From the NCBI GenBank assembly GCA_015231795.1, contig JADGAX010000005.1:64154-128153 (forward strand): DNA of 64,000 nucleotides. Direction: 5' to 3'. The notes beneath the pieces were generated by a model, which saw only the letters and a program-made list of their open reading frames with translations, made no database searches and was not told where the DNA came from. Shown piece after piece: positions 18,763 to 28,456 of the stretch. This DNA comes from Alphaproteobacteria bacterium (lineage in GTDB: Bacteria; Pseudomonadota; Alphaproteobacteria; Rhodospirillales; WMHbin7). The first letter of the stretch is position 1. Every line of letters starts with the position of its first letter. Both the position numbers and the translations under genes were made by a program.

Positions 18763-18969
18763 CTACTCCCGCTCGTCGATCCAGGCAAGCTGGATGGCTT
18801 CCAGGATTTTTTCGTTCGACTTTAGGGGATCGTCGGCGAAGTCCTCAAGCCCACAGATCCATTTGTGCAGGTCGGTGAAGCGCAGATTCACATTGTCGGC
18901 GTCGGGATGCGCGTCTTCCAGCGCGATGGCGATGTCGTGAACGTCCTGCCACTTCATCGGCTTGCTCAT
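18763..18969 (-). CDS. iscX: Fe-S assembly protein IscX
   Basis: A 68-residue acidic protein matching IscX/YfhJ ([19 protein letters not shown], then [15 protein letters not shown] and [10 protein letters not shown]). IscX binds IscS and iron and tunes cysteine desulfurase activity. The ATG overlaps the fdx stop (ATGA), and the gene ends the isc operon as in E. coli. An in-frame upstream extension into fdx has no family support. Confidence 0.94.
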   Translation of the reverse strand: MSKPMKWQDVHDIAIALEDAHPDADNVNLRFTDLHKWICGLEDFADDPLKSNEKILEAIQLAWIDERE

Positions 18970-19307
18970 TTTTTCTTGTCCACCATCATGTTGCGAGACG
19001 CCGTGGGAATGGTCACCACCAGCCCGTCCAGCTCCTTGGTCATGATGATCTGGCAGCCCAGGCGCGAGGTTTGCGTCAGGCCAAAGGCTAGGTCCAGCAT
19101 GTCTTCCTCGTCGTCGCTGGCGTCCTTCAATTTGCCGTACCATTTCGGATCGACCACGATATGACAGGTCGAGCAGGCCAGCGACCCTTCGCAAGCGCCT
19201 TCCAGGTCGAGATGGTTGCGATGCGCGATCTCAAGGACCGACAGGCCTTCGGGCGCTTCCACTTCGCGAGCCTTGCCGTCGCGGTCGATAAAAGTCATCT
19301 TGGGCAT
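18966..19307 (-). CDS. fdx: [2Fe-2S] ferredoxin of the ISC system
   Basis: A 113-residue adrenodoxin-type ferredoxin. Cluster ligands are seen in [10 protein letters not shown] (three Cys) and RLGCQI (fourth Cys). It supplies electrons for cluster assembly on IscU. It follows hscA with a three-base gap and overlaps iscX, consistent with a single transcript. Confidence 0.95.
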   Translation of the reverse strand: MPKMTFIDRDGKAREVEAPEGLSVLEIAHRNHLDLEGACEGSLACSTCHIVVDPKWYGKLKDASDDEEDMLDLAFGLTQTSRLGCQIIMTKELDGLVVTIPTASRNMMVDKKK

Positions 19308-19310
19308 TCG

Positions 19311-21194
19311 TCATTCCCCCACGCGCTTCTCAAGATTGTCCATGCTGACCCCAGCCAGCGCCTTTCTGATGCCCCGGTCCATACGTTTTTCGGCAAACGG
19401 CTTGGTGGCCGTCTCCAGGGCGTCGCTGGCCGCCAGCACGGCCTCGCGGTCCGTACCTTGGCAAGCCGCGTCCACCTTGGCAAGGGCCTGATCGATCAGG
19501 CCCCATTCCTCTTGCGACAACAGGTCGCCGTCATGCGCCAGCGCCGCCTTCACGGCCAGCGCGTTGCGCTTGGCGTCAACCTTCGATTCGGCCAGCAGGC
19601 GGGCGGCCATATCTTCCTTCGCATGTTCCATGCTGTCTTTCAGCATGGCGGCCATTTCGTCTTCGGAAAGCCCATAGCTGGGCTTGACCTGCACTTGCGA
19701 TTCGACGCCGGTCGCGGTTTCGCGGGCCGAGACGGTCAGCAAGCCGTCGGCATCGACGGTAAAGGAGACGCGAATCCTAGCCGCCCCCGCCGCCATCGGC
19801 GGAATGCCCGACAGGGTGAAACGGGCCAGCGAACGGTTCTGACTGACCAATTCGCGCTCGCCTTGCACGACATGGATCATCATCGCCGTCTGGCCGTCCT
19901 GATAGGTGGTGAATTCCTGGGCCATGGCGGTGGGAATGGGCGTATTGCGGAAGATCACCTTCTCGACGATGCCGCCCATGGTTTCCAACCCCAGCGACAA
20001 GGGCGTGACATCCAGCAACAGCGTGTCGGAACCGACGGTCAGGGCTTCTGCTTGTTGGGCGGCGCCCACCGCCACCACTTCGTCGGGATTGATGTTGGCC
20101 AACGGCATGGCGCCGAACAGATCGGCCACCGCCTGGCGCACGGCGGGCACACGCGTCGAGCCGCCCACCAGCACCACGCCCTTGACGTCGCCAGGCGCTG
20201 CGCCGCCGTCTTCCAGCACCTGGCGGCAAATCGACATCGTGCGTTGAACCAAGGGCGCGATCATGGCGTCCAACTCGGCGCGGGACAGCGCGTGACGGCT
20301 GGTGCGCCCGTCGAATTCCAGCATCCATTCGCCGCTGTCGCGCGCGGTCAGACATTCCTTGGCCACCCTGGCCGTCATCAACGCCTGTTTGACCTTGCCG
20401 GGATTCAAATCGGTCTCGGATCGCTCGTGCAGGAATTTCTCGGCGATCATATGATCGATGTCGTCGCCGCCAAGGGCGGCGTCGCCGCCGGTGGCCTTGA
20501 CCTGGAAGACGCCTTTTTCCATGCGCAGCAGCGACACGTCGAAAGTGCCGCCGCCCAGATCGTAAACGGCGTAAAGCCCCTCGGCGCCCTGATCGAGGCC
20601 ATAGGCCAACGCCGCCGCCGTCGGCTCGTTGACGAGGCGCAAAACCTCGATGCCCGCCAGCCTAGCCGCGTCCTTGGTGGCGGTTCTGGCCGCATCGTCG
20701 AAATAGGCGGGAACGGTGATCACCGCCTTGGGCACCTTCTTGCCCAGGGCCTGTTCGGCCTGGGCGCGCACCGCCCTTAGGATGTCGGCGGAAATCTCGA
20801 CCGGAGTCAGCGTGCGCCCGGCTACCTTGATGCGCACCATGCCGCTGGCGTCGCCATCCACCTCGAAGGGCAGTTGGCCCGCCACCGCCTTGATGTCCTC
20901 GATGCCGCGCCCCATCAGCCGCTTGATCGAACTGACCACGTCATGCGGACGGTCCAGGATCAACTCTCTGGCTTCGGCGCCCACGATCACCGAGCCGTCG
21001 TCGCCATAGGCCACGACGGAGGGAATGAGCGTGCGGGCCTTGGCGTCGCGCAGCACTTCGGGCTTGCCGCTCTTCGAGATCGCCACCACTGAATTGGTGG
21101 TGCCCAGATCGATGCCCACCGCCACCTCGTCGTCGGCGTGGGGCAAAGGCGTTTCGCCGGGTTCGAAAATATCGAACAGAAGATCGTCGCTCAC
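19311..21194 (-). CDS. hscA: Fe-S assembly chaperone HscA (Hsp70 family)
   Basis: A 627-residue Hsp70 specialised for IscU. The ATPase domain begins with [13 protein letters not shown]; the substrate-binding domain includes [20 protein letters not shown]-driven binding to the LPPVK loop of IscU promotes cluster transfer. The start is taken as GTG at 21194, which overlaps the hscB TAG stop (TAGTG) and leads directly into the family-typical acidic N-terminus. An upstream in-frame extension lies within hscB and is unlikely. Confidence 0.95.
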   Translation of the reverse strand: MSDDLLFDIFEPGETPLPHADDEVAVGIDLGTTNSVVAISKSGKPEVLRDAKARTLIPSVVAYGDDGSVIVGAEARELILDRPHDVVSSIKRLMGRGIEDIKAVAGQLPFEVDGDASGMVRIKVAGRTLTPVEISADILRAVRAQAEQALGKKVPKAVITVPAYFDDAARTATKDAARLAGIEVLRLVNEPTAAALAYGLDQGAEGLYAVYDLGGGTFDVSLLRMEKGVFQVKATGGDAALGGDDIDHMIAEKFLHERSETDLNPGKVKQALMTARVAKECLTARDSGEWMLEFDGRTSRHALSRAELDAMIAPLVQRTMSICRQVLEDGGAAPGDVKGVVLVGGSTRVPAVRQAVADLFGAMPLANINPDEVVAVGAAQQAEALTVGSDTLLLDVTPLSLGLETMGGIVEKVIFRNTPIPTAMAQEFTTYQDGQTAMMIHVVQGERELVSQNRSLARFTLSGIPPMAAGAARIRVSFTVDADGLLTVSARETATGVESQVQVKPSYGLSEDEMAAMLKDSMEHAKEDMAARLLAESKVDAKRNALAVKAALAHDGDLLSQEEWGLIDQALAKVDAACQGTDREAVLAASDALETATKPFAEKRMDRGIRKALAGVSMDNLEKRVGE

Positions 21195-21835
21195 TATGCC
21201 CCCTTCATCAGGCGCGCCTTGCGCCCCCTGGCCTCGTCGGACAGGCGCAGCAGATATTTCATTTTCAGCACCAGTTTGGCCGCGCCGTCCAGGCAACCGG
21301 CCTGAAAGGCCTGCGACAGGTCGTCGACGGCATAGGCGATGTCCGATTCCGTCCTGGCCAGAATGGCCTGCACCTGCTCGGCCGAATCGGCTTCCATCAG
21401 GGCTTCCCTGGCTTCCATCTGTTCCATCAAAAGCATGGGATCGGAAATCGTGGCCCCGTCGGCGTCGTCCACCTTCTTGCCTTTCAGCTTCAACAGATAG
21501 GCGGCGCGCTTCAACGGGTCTTTCAGCGTCTCGTAGGATTCGTTCAACGCCATCGCCTGCTGCTGGCTGTTCAGCCGTTCCTTGCCCGACTTGGCGGCGA
21601 AGCGGTCGGGATGCAATCGGCGCTGAAAACCAAAATAGTGCCGTTCAAGCTCGCCCTGATCGATGTCGAAGCTGGGCATCAGGCCCAGCCGCTGGAAATG
21701 ATCGAGCGGGCGCGGCGGCTGCACGGCTCCGCAGACCGAACAGAACAGAGCGCGCGGGCTGGCTGGCCCCTTGCAGGACCAACACTCGACGACACAGGCT
21801 TCAAGCCCGTCTGTATGATGCGCTTCGAAATTCAT
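21194..21835 (-). CDS. hscB: Co-chaperone HscB with N-terminal tetracysteine motif
   Basis: A 213-residue J-protein that delivers IscU to HscA and stimulates its ATPase. The J domain has the essential HPD motif ([11 protein letters not shown]), followed by a C-terminal helical IscU-binding domain. Ahead of the J domain lie CWSC and CSVC separated by ten residues, a CX2C-X10-CX2C zinc-ribbon-like element. E. coli HscB lacks this, whereas mitochondrial HSC20 has a comparable Cys-rich N-terminus. The protein is about 40 residues longer than the E. coli form because of it. Confidence 0.95.
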   Translation of the reverse strand: MNFEAHHTDGLEACVVECWSCKGPASPRALFCSVCGAVQPPRPLDHFQRLGLMPSFDIDQGELERHYFGFQRRLHPDRFAAKSGKERLNSQQQAMALNESYETLKDPLKRAAYLLKLKGKKVDDADGATISDPMLLMEQMEAREALMEADSAEQVQAILARTESDIAYAVDDLSQAFQAGCLDGAAKLVLKMKYLLRLSDEARGRKARLMKGA

Positions 21836-21856
21836 GACCCGCTCAGACGTGGCCCA

Positions 21857-22195
21857 TCAGATATGGAAGGACTCGCCGCAGCCGCAGCGCCCCTTCTCGT
21901 TGGGATTGCGGAAGACGAAACCGCTTTTCATCTGCTCTTCGACATAATCCATCTCGGTGCCCAAAATGAACATGGTCGCCTTGGGATCGATGTAGACCGT
22001 GACGCCCTTGTCCTCGACCGTTTCGTCATAGGGGCTTTTCTCGTCTGCGAATTCGACCGTGTAGGACATGCCCGAGCAGCCCTTGGAACGAACGCCGATG
22101 CGAATGCCCGCCGTCGGCTTGCCGCGCTTGGCGATCAAAGCCTTCACGCGCTCGGCGGCGGCATCGGTGATGGTAAGTGGTGTTGGCCTGTCCAT
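21857..22195 (-). CDS. iscA: A-type Fe-S carrier IscA
   Basis: A 112-residue A-type carrier. The three conserved cysteines are present in SKGCSGMSY and GRCGCGESF. It accepts clusters or iron and passes them to target apoproteins, chiefly [4Fe-4S]. It lies six bases from iscU and 21 from hscB, inside the operon. Confidence 0.94.
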   Translation of the reverse strand: MDRPTPLTITDAAAERVKALIAKRGKPTAGIRIGVRSKGCSGMSYTVEFADEKSPYDETVEDKGVTVYIDPKATMFILGTEMDYVEEQMKSGFVFRNPNEKGRCGCGESFHI

Positions 22196-22201
22196 GAATG
22201 C

Positions 22202-22609
22202 TTACTCCGCCGCTTCGCCGTCTTTGCCGGCGCCGTGTTTCGTCTTGTAGTCGCTGATCGCCGCCTTGATGGCGTCCTCGGCCAGCACCGAACAATGGAT
22301 CTTGACCGGCGGCAACGCCAGATGTTCGGCGATATGGGTGTTCTTGATGGCCGCCGCTTCGTCCAGCGTCTTGCCCTTCACCCATTCGGTGACCAGCGAA
22401 CTGGAAGCGATGGCCGATCCGCAACCGAAGGTCTTGAACTTGGCGTCCTCGATGATGCCTTCGGGGCTGACCTGGATTTGCAGGCGCATGACGTCGCCGC
22501 AGGCGGGCGCGCCAACCAGACCGGTGCCGACATGCGTATCGTCCTTGTTCAGGGAACCCACATTCCTGGGATTCTCGAAATGGTCGATGACCTTGTCGCT
22601 GTATGACAT
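22202..22609 (-). CDS. iscU: Fe-S scaffold IscU
   Basis: A 135-residue scaffold on which [2Fe-2S] clusters form from IscS sulfur. Cluster ligands are in GAPACGDV, FGCGSA and KIHCSVL, with the assembly Asp after the first Cys pair. The HscA recognition motif LPPVK is intact near residue 100. It sits between iscS and iscA. Confidence 0.97.
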   Translation of the reverse strand: MSYSDKVIDHFENPRNVGSLNKDDTHVGTGLVGAPACGDVMRLQIQVSPEGIIEDAKFKTFGCGSAIASSSLVTEWVKGKTLDEAAAIKNTHIAEHLALPPVKIHCSVLAEDAIKAAISDYKTKHGAGKDGEAAE

Positions 22610-22630
22610 GTGAGGTACTCCTTACTCTAC

Positions 22631-23866
22631 TTAATGTTCCGCCCACTGGATCGACTTGATGTCGATGCCCTGTTGAGCCATTTCCCAAAGCGGGCTGAAC
22701 GAGCGCAATTTCGTCACCCGCTCGATCAGAAGATCGGCCGCGAATTCCAGTTCGGCCTCGGTGGTGAAGCGCCCGATGCCGATGCGCAAGGACGTATGCG
22801 CCATCTCTGCCTCAAGGCCCAGCGCCCGCAGCACATACGAAGGTTCCAGCGACGCCGATGTGCAAGCCGACCCCGAGGACACCGCCAGTTCCTTGACCGC
22901 CATCATCAGCCCCTCACCCTCGACGAAGGCGAAGGACAGGTTGAGATTTCCCGGCACGCGGTGCTGGGGGTGGCCGTTCAGAAACACTTCGGGCAGCCCG
23001 TCGGTCACTCGTTTATGGAAGCGGTCGCGCATGGCCGTCAGGCGCTTGGCCTCGTCATCCATTTCCGCCTTGGCGATCTCGCAAGCCTCGCCCAGGCCGA
23101 CGCATAAGGGGGTGGCCAGCGTGCCCGAACGCATGCCGCGCTCTTGGCCGCCGCCATTGATCTGCGCCAGCACCCGCACGCGGGGCTTTCTGCGCACGTA
23201 AAGCGCGCCGACACCCTTGGGGCCGTAAATCTTGTGGCCGGAAATGCTCATCAGATCGATGTTCATGGCGTCGACATCCAGCGGAATCTTGCCCACCGCC
23301 TGCGCGCAATCGGTATGGAAGAAGACGCCCTTCGACCGGCAAATGGCGCCGATCTCGGCCATCGGCTGAATGACGCCGATCTCGTTGTTGACCGCCATCA
23401 CCGAAACCAGAACCGTCGTGTCCTTGATGGCTGATTTCAACTGATCCAGGTCGATAAGCCCGTCTTGCTTGACCGGCAGATAGGTGATCTCGAACCCTTC
23501 AAGCTCGAGGTGACGGCAGGTGTCCAGCACGCATTTATGCTCGGTCACCACCGTCACGATGTGATTCTTCTTGCCCTTGTAGAACTGGGCCACGCCCTTG
23601 ATCGCCAGATTGTTGGACTCGGTGGCGCCCGACGTGAAGATGATCTCCTTGTCCGAGGCTCCGATGATGGCGCCGATCTGTCCCCTGGCCTTCTCGACCG
23701 CCTCTTCCGCTTCCCAGCCATACATGTGGTTGCGCGAATGCGGATTGCCGAACTTCTCGGTGAAATAAGGCAGCATCGCCTGCACGACCCGGGGGTCGCA
23801 AGGCGTGGTGGCCTGATAGTCGAGATAGATCGGCCGGGGCTGGTCGTTGGCAGGCGAATGGTTCAT
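22631..23866 (-). CDS. iscS: Cysteine desulfurase IscS
   Basis: A 411-residue PLP enzyme that removes sulfur from cysteine as a persulfide for IscU and for tRNA thiolation. The PLP lysine is in [10 protein letters not shown]. The mobile catalytic Cys is in [20 protein letters not shown], the long-loop group I arrangement that separates IscS from SufS. A 15-base gap follows iscR. Confidence 0.97.
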   Translation of the reverse strand: MNHSPANDQPRPIYLDYQATTPCDPRVVQAMLPYFTEKFGNPHSRNHMYGWEAEEAVEKARGQIGAIIGASDKEIIFTSGATESNNLAIKGVAQFYKGKKNHIVTVVTEHKCVLDTCRHLELEGFEITYLPVKQDGLIDLDQLKSAIKDTTVLVSVMAVNNEIGVIQPMAEIGAICRSKGVFFHTDCAQAVGKIPLDVDAMNIDLMSISGHKIYGPKGVGALYVRRKPRVRVLAQINGGGQERGMRSGTLATPLCVGLGEACEIAKAEMDDEAKRLTAMRDRFHKRVTDGLPEVFLNGHPQHRVPGNLNLSFAFVEGEGLMMAVKELAVSSGSACTSASLEPSYVLRALGLEAEMAHTSLRIGIGRFTTEAELEFAADLLIERVTKLRSFSPLWEMAQQGIDIKSIQWAEH

Positions 23867-23881
23867 CGAATCTCGTCCTTG

Positions 23882-24352
23882 TTATTCCGCCGCCTGGGCG
23901 CCCGTGGCCCCTGCGGCGTGGAAGACGCCGCTGGTGCCCAAGACGCGGCGCTGGCACACATCGTCCAGCGTGACCGAGCTTAGGAACAGATAAATCTGGT
24001 TGCCCAATTCTTCCCACAGGTCGTGGGTCAGGCAGCGGCCCTTGTTGTTGTGGCATCCCGCAGGCTGGCCGGGCATGCAGCGCGTGGTCTGCAAGGGTTC
24101 GTCGACGGCCAGCACGATGTCGGAAATGCGGGTCTGGTTGGGGGCGCGGGCCAGAAGATAGCCGCCGCCGGGACCGCGAACGCTTTTCACGATGCCGCCC
24201 TTGCGCAGACGCCCGAACAATTGCTCGAGATAAGAAAGCGAAATTTCCTGGCGGTCGGCGATGTCGGCCAGAGCCACCGGCTGGCCTTGTCCCTTGGTGG
24301 CCAGATCGACCATCGCCATGACGGCGTAGCGTCCCTTGGTGCTTAACTTCAC
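23882..24352 (-). CDS. iscR: Fe-S cluster regulator IscR (Rrf2 family)
   Basis: A 156-residue Rrf2 regulator with an N-terminal winged helix (KLSTKGRYAVMAMVDLA, recognition helix near LSYLEQLFGRLRK). Three cysteines and a His in CMPGQPAGCHNNKGRCLTH are the [2Fe-2S] ligands, spaced C-x7-C-x6-C-x2-H, slightly wider than in E. coli. Holo-IscR normally represses the isc operon. The start is GTG at 24352, chosen for the AAGGAGA ribosome site upstream and the conserved start KLSTKGRYA. The gene is second in the operon, after cysE. Confidence 0.95.
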   Translation of the reverse strand: MKLSTKGRYAVMAMVDLATKGQGQPVALADIADRQEISLSYLEQLFGRLRKGGIVKSVRGPGGGYLLARAPNQTRISDIVLAVDEPLQTTRCMPGQPAGCHNNKGRCLTHDLWEELGNQIYLFLSSVTLDDVCQRRVLGTSGVFHAAGATGAQAAE

Positions 24353-24404
24353 AGGCGTGTCTCCTTCTCCTGTTGTGCCGGGCCGGTTGCTTCTGTTCGC
24401 TTGG

Positions 24405-25136
24405 TCAACCGTGACCGGCGGCGCGTGTTTCGTGAACGACTGGCGGGCTTGGGGAATCCTTGACCCCCTCGGCATCGGCCAGACGATGTTCCAGCTCCTC
24501 AAGGCGCTGGGTAAGCTGCAAAACCTGACGATGCAGGGTTTCGGCGGTACGTGCCACCGGATCGGGCAGGTGCTCGCTGGTCAACCCGTAGGCGTGGAAG
24601 GCATGTTCCTCGTCCTTCTTCAGGCGACGCATGGCGACCCTGGCCGGAATGCCGACCATGGTGACGCCCTTGGGCACGTCGGACAGCACGACGGCATTGG
24701 CGCCGATCCTGGCCCCCTCGCCGACCACATGCGGCCCCAAAATCTGGGCGCCCGATCCCACGATCACCCCATCTTCCAAGGTAGGATGGCGCTTGCCCTT
24801 GTGCAGGCTGGTGCCGCCCAGGGTCACGCCGTGGTAAAGAGTGACATCGTCGCCGATAACGGCGGTCTCGCCGATCACCACGCCCATGCCGTGGTCGATG
24901 AACAGGCGTTTGCCGATGGTCGCCCCGGGATGGATCTCGACCCCGGTCAGAATGCGCCCGATTTGCGAGAGGAAACGACCCAACAGCTTGAATTCATAGG
25001 CCCACAGCCAGTGCGCGAGGCGGTAGAAGAGCAGGGCGTGCAGGCCCGGATAGCAGAACAATATCTCGAGATTTGAACGGGCTGCGGGATCGCGCTGGGC
25101 GATCGAGGCGATATCTTCGCGAAGACTCTTGAACAT
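24405..25136 (-). CDS. cysE: Serine O-acetyltransferase
   Basis: Makes O-acetylserine from serine and acetyl-CoA, the rate-limiting step in cysteine synthesis. The 243-residue protein has the left-handed beta-helix hexapeptide repeats ([19 protein letters not shown] through [19 protein letters not shown]) and the catalytic His region [10 protein letters not shown]. It is the short EpsC/NifP form, with an added C-terminal helix of Glu/Leu/Arg. It is first in the isc operon, so cysteine for IscS would be made under the same control; Azotobacter has a similar cysE2-isc arrangement. Confidence 0.94.
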   Translation of the reverse strand: MFKSLREDIASIAQRDPAARSNLEILFCYPGLHALLFYRLAHWLWAYEFKLLGRFLSQIGRILTGVEIHPGATIGKRLFIDHGMGVVIGETAVIGDDVTLYHGVTLGGTSLHKGKRHPTLEDGVIVGSGAQILGPHVVGEGARIGANAVVLSDVPKGVTMVGIPARVAMRRLKKDEEHAFHAYGLTSEHLPDPVARTAETLHRQVLQLTQRLEELEHRLADAEGVKDSPSPPVVHETRAAGHG

Positions 25137-25215
25137 CAGGCTACCCGCCGTGCTATAGATACGACCCGCCGCTTGGGGCTAGTCAAAGCCCGAATAACCC
25201 TAAACGGTATTGGGG

Positions 25216-25248
25216 AATATAGGTTGCCCGACTAAGCCGGTCAAGTAT
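25216..25248 (-). promoter_or_regulatory. cysE-isc operon promoter with IscR-like box
   Basis: On the minus strand TTGACC (25244-25239) and TATATT (25221-25216) are spaced by exactly 17 bases, a near-consensus sigma-70 promoter. A 25-base partly symmetric element, 25248-25224, starts with ATACTTGAC and has GTCGGG in its second half. It resembles the type 1 IscR consensus (ATASYYGACT...AGTCRRSTAT) and covers the -35 and spacer, where Fe-S-loaded IscR represses in E. coli. The expected start is near 25209, about 70 bases before cysE. Confidence 0.68.
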
Positions 25249-25341
25249 GGCGGGCAAAAAGGGATTTCCTTCACAAGCCCGGTCCCAAGCCTTCGACGAC
25301 GGCGTCATGGCGGGGCGGGGTCAAGCCGCATCAGGAGTTCA

Positions 25342-25995
25342 ATGCCCGACGTCATTTTCCAGGGCCCCGAGGGCCGGATCGAAGGCCGTTACACCCACGG
25401 CAAGGAAGCCAACGCGCCGATCGCCCTCGTTTTGCACCCGCATCCGCAGCGGGGCGGCACCATGAACAACAAGGTGGTCTATACGCTGTACCACTCGTTC
25501 GTGAATCGCGGCTTTTCCACCTTGCGCTTCAATTTCCGCGGCGTCGGCCGCTCGCAGGGCCGTTTCGACAACGGCCAGGGCGAATTGTCGGACGCCGCCT
25601 CGGCGCTCGATTGGCTGCAAACCTACAATCCCAACGCGCCCGGCTGCTGGATCGCGGGCTATTCCTTCGGGGCTTGGATCGGCATGCAGCTTTTGATGCG
25701 CCGCCCCGAGATCGAGGGGTTCATCTCGGTCTCGCCGCCCGCCAGCATCTATGATTTCACTTTCTTGGCGCCTTGTCCGGCCTCGGGCCTGATCGTGCAT
25801 GGCACGGCCGACGAAGTGATCCCCGAGGCTTCCGCCGCCAAACTGGCCCACAAGCTGGGCAGCCAGAAGGGGATCGAGGTGACCTACAAGACCATCTCGG
25901 GCGCCACCCATTTCTACACCGAGCAGCTTGAAGACCTGGGCTCCATCGCGGGCAATTATCTCGACAAGGCCCTGGAGAAACCCAAGGCTGCCTGA
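25342..25995 (+). CDS. Alpha/beta hydrolase (COG2945-type)
   Basis: A 217-residue cytoplasmic alpha/beta hydrolase. The nucleophile elbow is GYSFGAW (Ser near residue 110), HPHPQRGGTMNN forms the oxyanion-side loop near residue 33, and GATHFYTE supplies the catalytic His. VHGTADEVIPE probably contains the acid. The family is widespread in Proteobacteria with no settled substrate. CAGGAG precedes the ATG at 25342; an upstream in-frame extension would run through the divergent isc promoter and is rejected. Confidence 0.88.
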   Translation: MPDVIFQGPEGRIEGRYTHGKEANAPIALVLHPHPQRGGTMNNKVVYTLYHSFVNRGFSTLRFNFRGVGRSQGRFDNGQGELSDAASALDWLQTYNPNAPGCWIAGYSFGAWIGMQLLMRRPEIEGFISVSPPASIYDFTFLAPCPASGLIVHGTADEVIPEASAAKLAHKLGSQKGIEVTYKTISGATHFYTEQLEDLGSIAGNYLDKALEKPKAA

Positions 25996-26136
25996 CGGAA
26001 AAGCCGAATTTCCGGAGCGAAGGCGAACGGCCTTCAAGGATATTTTGGTTGTTGCCGCTGGGCGCGACTTGGCGCGCGGCATCGCTAACTCAGAACGCGG
26101 TCTACCTGCCGCATGAAGGCGCCTCGATTGACGCCC

Positions 26137-27321
26137 TCAAGTCAGCCTGCGCACCGCAATCCGGCGGGCATGGTTCAGGCGTTCTAGGACTTTTATTTCG
26201 ACGCCATCCTGGACACTCGTATAGGCATCGCGCCCACCCACATCGAAGGCCGCCCCAGTCAGGAAAGGGTGCGAGGGATCGGCGTTGACCAGACGCACTG
26301 GGGCGCGGCCATGGCGGCATTCGCCAACCTTGTCATCTGCACGCATGATCAGAACGCCGCTTCCGGGAAGATGGGGATCAAAGCCGCCGATCGGCTGGCG
26401 GTTTTCGACCAGCAAAAATGTGCCGTCCGTCATCGGGATGCGAACCGCCAGGGTTTCAAACGATCCATCCTCGAGCGGTCCCAACACGATTTCGCCCGAC
26501 GACTCGGCAAGTCCGAATTCTCTGACCTTGCCGCCATCAAGCCAGCCCAGGCGCAATTTGGTCCAGGATGAAATGCCCGGCGGCGGCAGGTCGCGCTTGT
26601 AGGCATGGCAAGACATCGGGTCCCAGAACCCCATGTTGATCAGCGCATTGGCCCAGCCCCTGTCCAAGGTCGGATAAAGGACCTGTAGATCGTGATCGTA
26701 AAGGCAGGGCACCCTGCGCTTGCCGTCTTGGACCCCGCCCCACACATGGGCGCAGTCGTGGAACAGGGTTCCCAAATGGGCGGAAACGGTGAAGATCGCC
26801 ACGCCGCCGGGCACTTGTTGGCCGCTTCGCGATTTGAACGGCACGCCGCTTTGCCATCCCAGCATGCCGGGATAACCGCAAAGACCGACCATCCCATAAT
26901 CGACGAAACGCGCCCGCATGAAAACGGCCATATAGTCGAAAGCGGAAAAATCGTAGTCGCCATCCACAACGTCGATAGCGTCTTGAATCAATTTCGTCAC
27001 TCGGCTTTTGTCGACTTGCAAGTTGACCGGCGAAATAGCGTAGCGTGAAAGCGGATCGGGCATCATCCGCCAGCCGCTTAATTTGGTATCCAGGCTTTTT
27101 GCGCCATAGGACATTTCCTGCACATAGGCATCCAACGACTGGAATCGAGAATCGACATAACCCTGGTCGATGCGCAAGGAAACGTCCGGAAACTGCACCA
27201 TAATCACCAATCCGCGAAGGGCCGTGGCTGCGCCCATGGATCGGCGCGTCGGCGCCAACGAGGCGGCCCCCAATGCGGCCGAGCCTGCCAGAAAGTTCCT
27301 TCGGGACAATGGATGGCGCAT
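26137..27321 (-). CDS. Tat-exported M6-like metalloprotease with altered active site
   Basis: The N-terminus carries a twin-arginine signal (RRNFLAGSAALGAASLA), so export in folded form is likely. The rest of the 394-residue protein resembles immune-inhibitor-A (M6) domains: an early VIMVQFPD strand, a DYMAVF segment, and a putative zinc site HDCAHVWGG at about residue 185. The canonical motif is HExxH; here the catalytic Glu position is Asp. The protein could be a weak or non-catalytic homologue. An in-frame GTG at 27333 would add four residues. It starts directly after the anmK stop, suggesting one transcript. Confidence 0.72.
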   Translation of the reverse strand: MRHPLSRRNFLAGSAALGAASLAPTRRSMGAATALRGLVIMVQFPDVSLRIDQGYVDSRFQSLDAYVQEMSYGAKSLDTKLSGWRMMPDPLSRYAISPVNLQVDKSRVTKLIQDAIDVVDGDYDFSAFDYMAVFMRARFVDYGMVGLCGYPGMLGWQSGVPFKSRSGQQVPGGVAIFTVSAHLGTLFHDCAHVWGGVQDGKRRVPCLYDHDLQVLYPTLDRGWANALINMGFWDPMSCHAYKRDLPPPGISSWTKLRLGWLDGGKVREFGLAESSGEIVLGPLEDGSFETLAVRIPMTDGTFLLVENRQPIGGFDPHLPGSGVLIMRADDKVGECRHGRAPVRLVNADPSHPFLTGAAFDVGGRDAYTSVQDGVEIKVLERLNHARRIAVRRLT

Positions 27322-27333
27322 GATTTTTCCCAC

Positions 27334-28392
27334 TTAGGGCCTGAACAACCGCCCGCCGGTCATGGGTTCCGGCACGCCCGTCGTGCCGGGGAATGACAGC
27401 GGCAGGCCAGCCACGCTGCGAGCCGCCAGATAGGCGAAGGCCTGGGCTTCCAGCGCGTCGCCCTGCCAGCCCACCGCTTCAACCGCATCGACCGGCACAT
27501 TGAGGCCCCGGCGCAAGGCTTCCATCATCACCGGATTTTTGCGCCCGCCGCCCGCAACCAGCCAGCGTTTGGGAATACGGGGTAGGAAATCGACGGCCCG
27601 CACCACCGACCGGGCCGTAAAGGCGCATAGGGTGGCGGCCCCGTCGGCGGGCGCCAATCCGCCCATCAATCCCTTGGCCAACAAAGAAAACTCGTCGCGG
27701 TCGAGCGATTTTGGCGGCGGCGCCGAGAACCAGGAATGGCCCAGGAACTCCTCGACGGCGTCCTTGTCGACCACCCCGTCCTGGGCCAAGCGCCCGTCCA
27801 GATCGATCGGATAGCCGGTCATGGCCAGCATCCAATCGTCGATCAAGGCGTTGCCGGGGCCGGTGTCGAAGGCCAGCACGCCGCCATTGGGGCCGATATA
27901 GGTGACATTGGCCACGCCGCCGATATTCAGCAAGGCCAATGGCTTTTCCAAATTGTCGGCAAGGGCGGCATGGAAGACCGGCACCAGGGGCGCGCCCTGC
28001 CCGCCATGGGCGACGTCGTTCGAACGAAAGTCGGCCACCACGTCGATGCCGGTCTCTCCAGCCAGCAACTGGCCATCGCCGATCTGCAAGGTCATGCGTT
28101 GCTGGGGCCGATGCAGCACGGTATGGCCATGAAAACCGATCAAATCGGCTTTGGCGCCCGGCATGGCCAATAGCTGCCTGACCGCCTGGACATGGCGCAT
28201 GGTCAGGTCCAAGACCAGATCGACGGGTGGGTCGGGCAGGCCCAGAACGTCGCGCAGCCGCTCGCGGAACGGCTCGTCATAGTCCAGGAACAGACTGGGG
28301 CCGAAAGCGGTCACTTTGACGCCGTCGGTCTCGATCAGGGCGGCGTCCACGCCGTCCATGCTGGTGCCGCTCATCAGACCCAGGACCCACAT
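27334..28392 (-). CDS. anmK: Anhydro-N-acetylmuramic acid kinase
   Basis: Phosphorylates and hydrolyses 1,6-anhydro-MurNAc to MurNAc-6-phosphate, recycling cell-wall sugar. The family signature [15 protein letters not shown] is at residues 5-19, and the ATPase fold contains [12 protein letters not shown] and [12 protein letters not shown]. The 352-residue length is typical. The ATG at 28392 is chosen because the conserved region starts immediately. It is divergent from tyrS with 64 bases between. Confidence 0.94.
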   Translation of the reverse strand: MWVLGLMSGTSMDGVDAALIETDGVKVTAFGPSLFLDYDEPFRERLRDVLGLPDPPVDLVLDLTMRHVQAVRQLLAMPGAKADLIGFHGHTVLHRPQQRMTLQIGDGQLLAGETGIDVVADFRSNDVAHGGQGAPLVPVFHAALADNLEKPLALLNIGGVANVTYIGPNGGVLAFDTGPGNALIDDWMLAMTGYPIDLDGRLAQDGVVDKDAVEEFLGHSWFSAPPPKSLDRDEFSLLAKGLMGGLAPADGAATLCAFTARSVVRAVDFLPRIPKRWLVAGGGRKNPVMMEALRRGLNVPVDAVEAVGWQGDALEAQAFAYLAARSVAGLPLSFPGTTGVPEPMTGGRLFRP

Positions 28393-28456
28393 CCGTTGTT
28401 CCCCTCGTCCCTTTGTGGTAGGAAACCCGACTTCTTCCGCCCCAAGGATATCATTC

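Noticed and set aside
19161-20780. A 539-codon plus-strand open frame
   Set aside because: It is antisense to hscA and fdx, whose motifs are intact; it has the His/Gln/Arg-rich composition typical of shadow frames in high-GC DNA.
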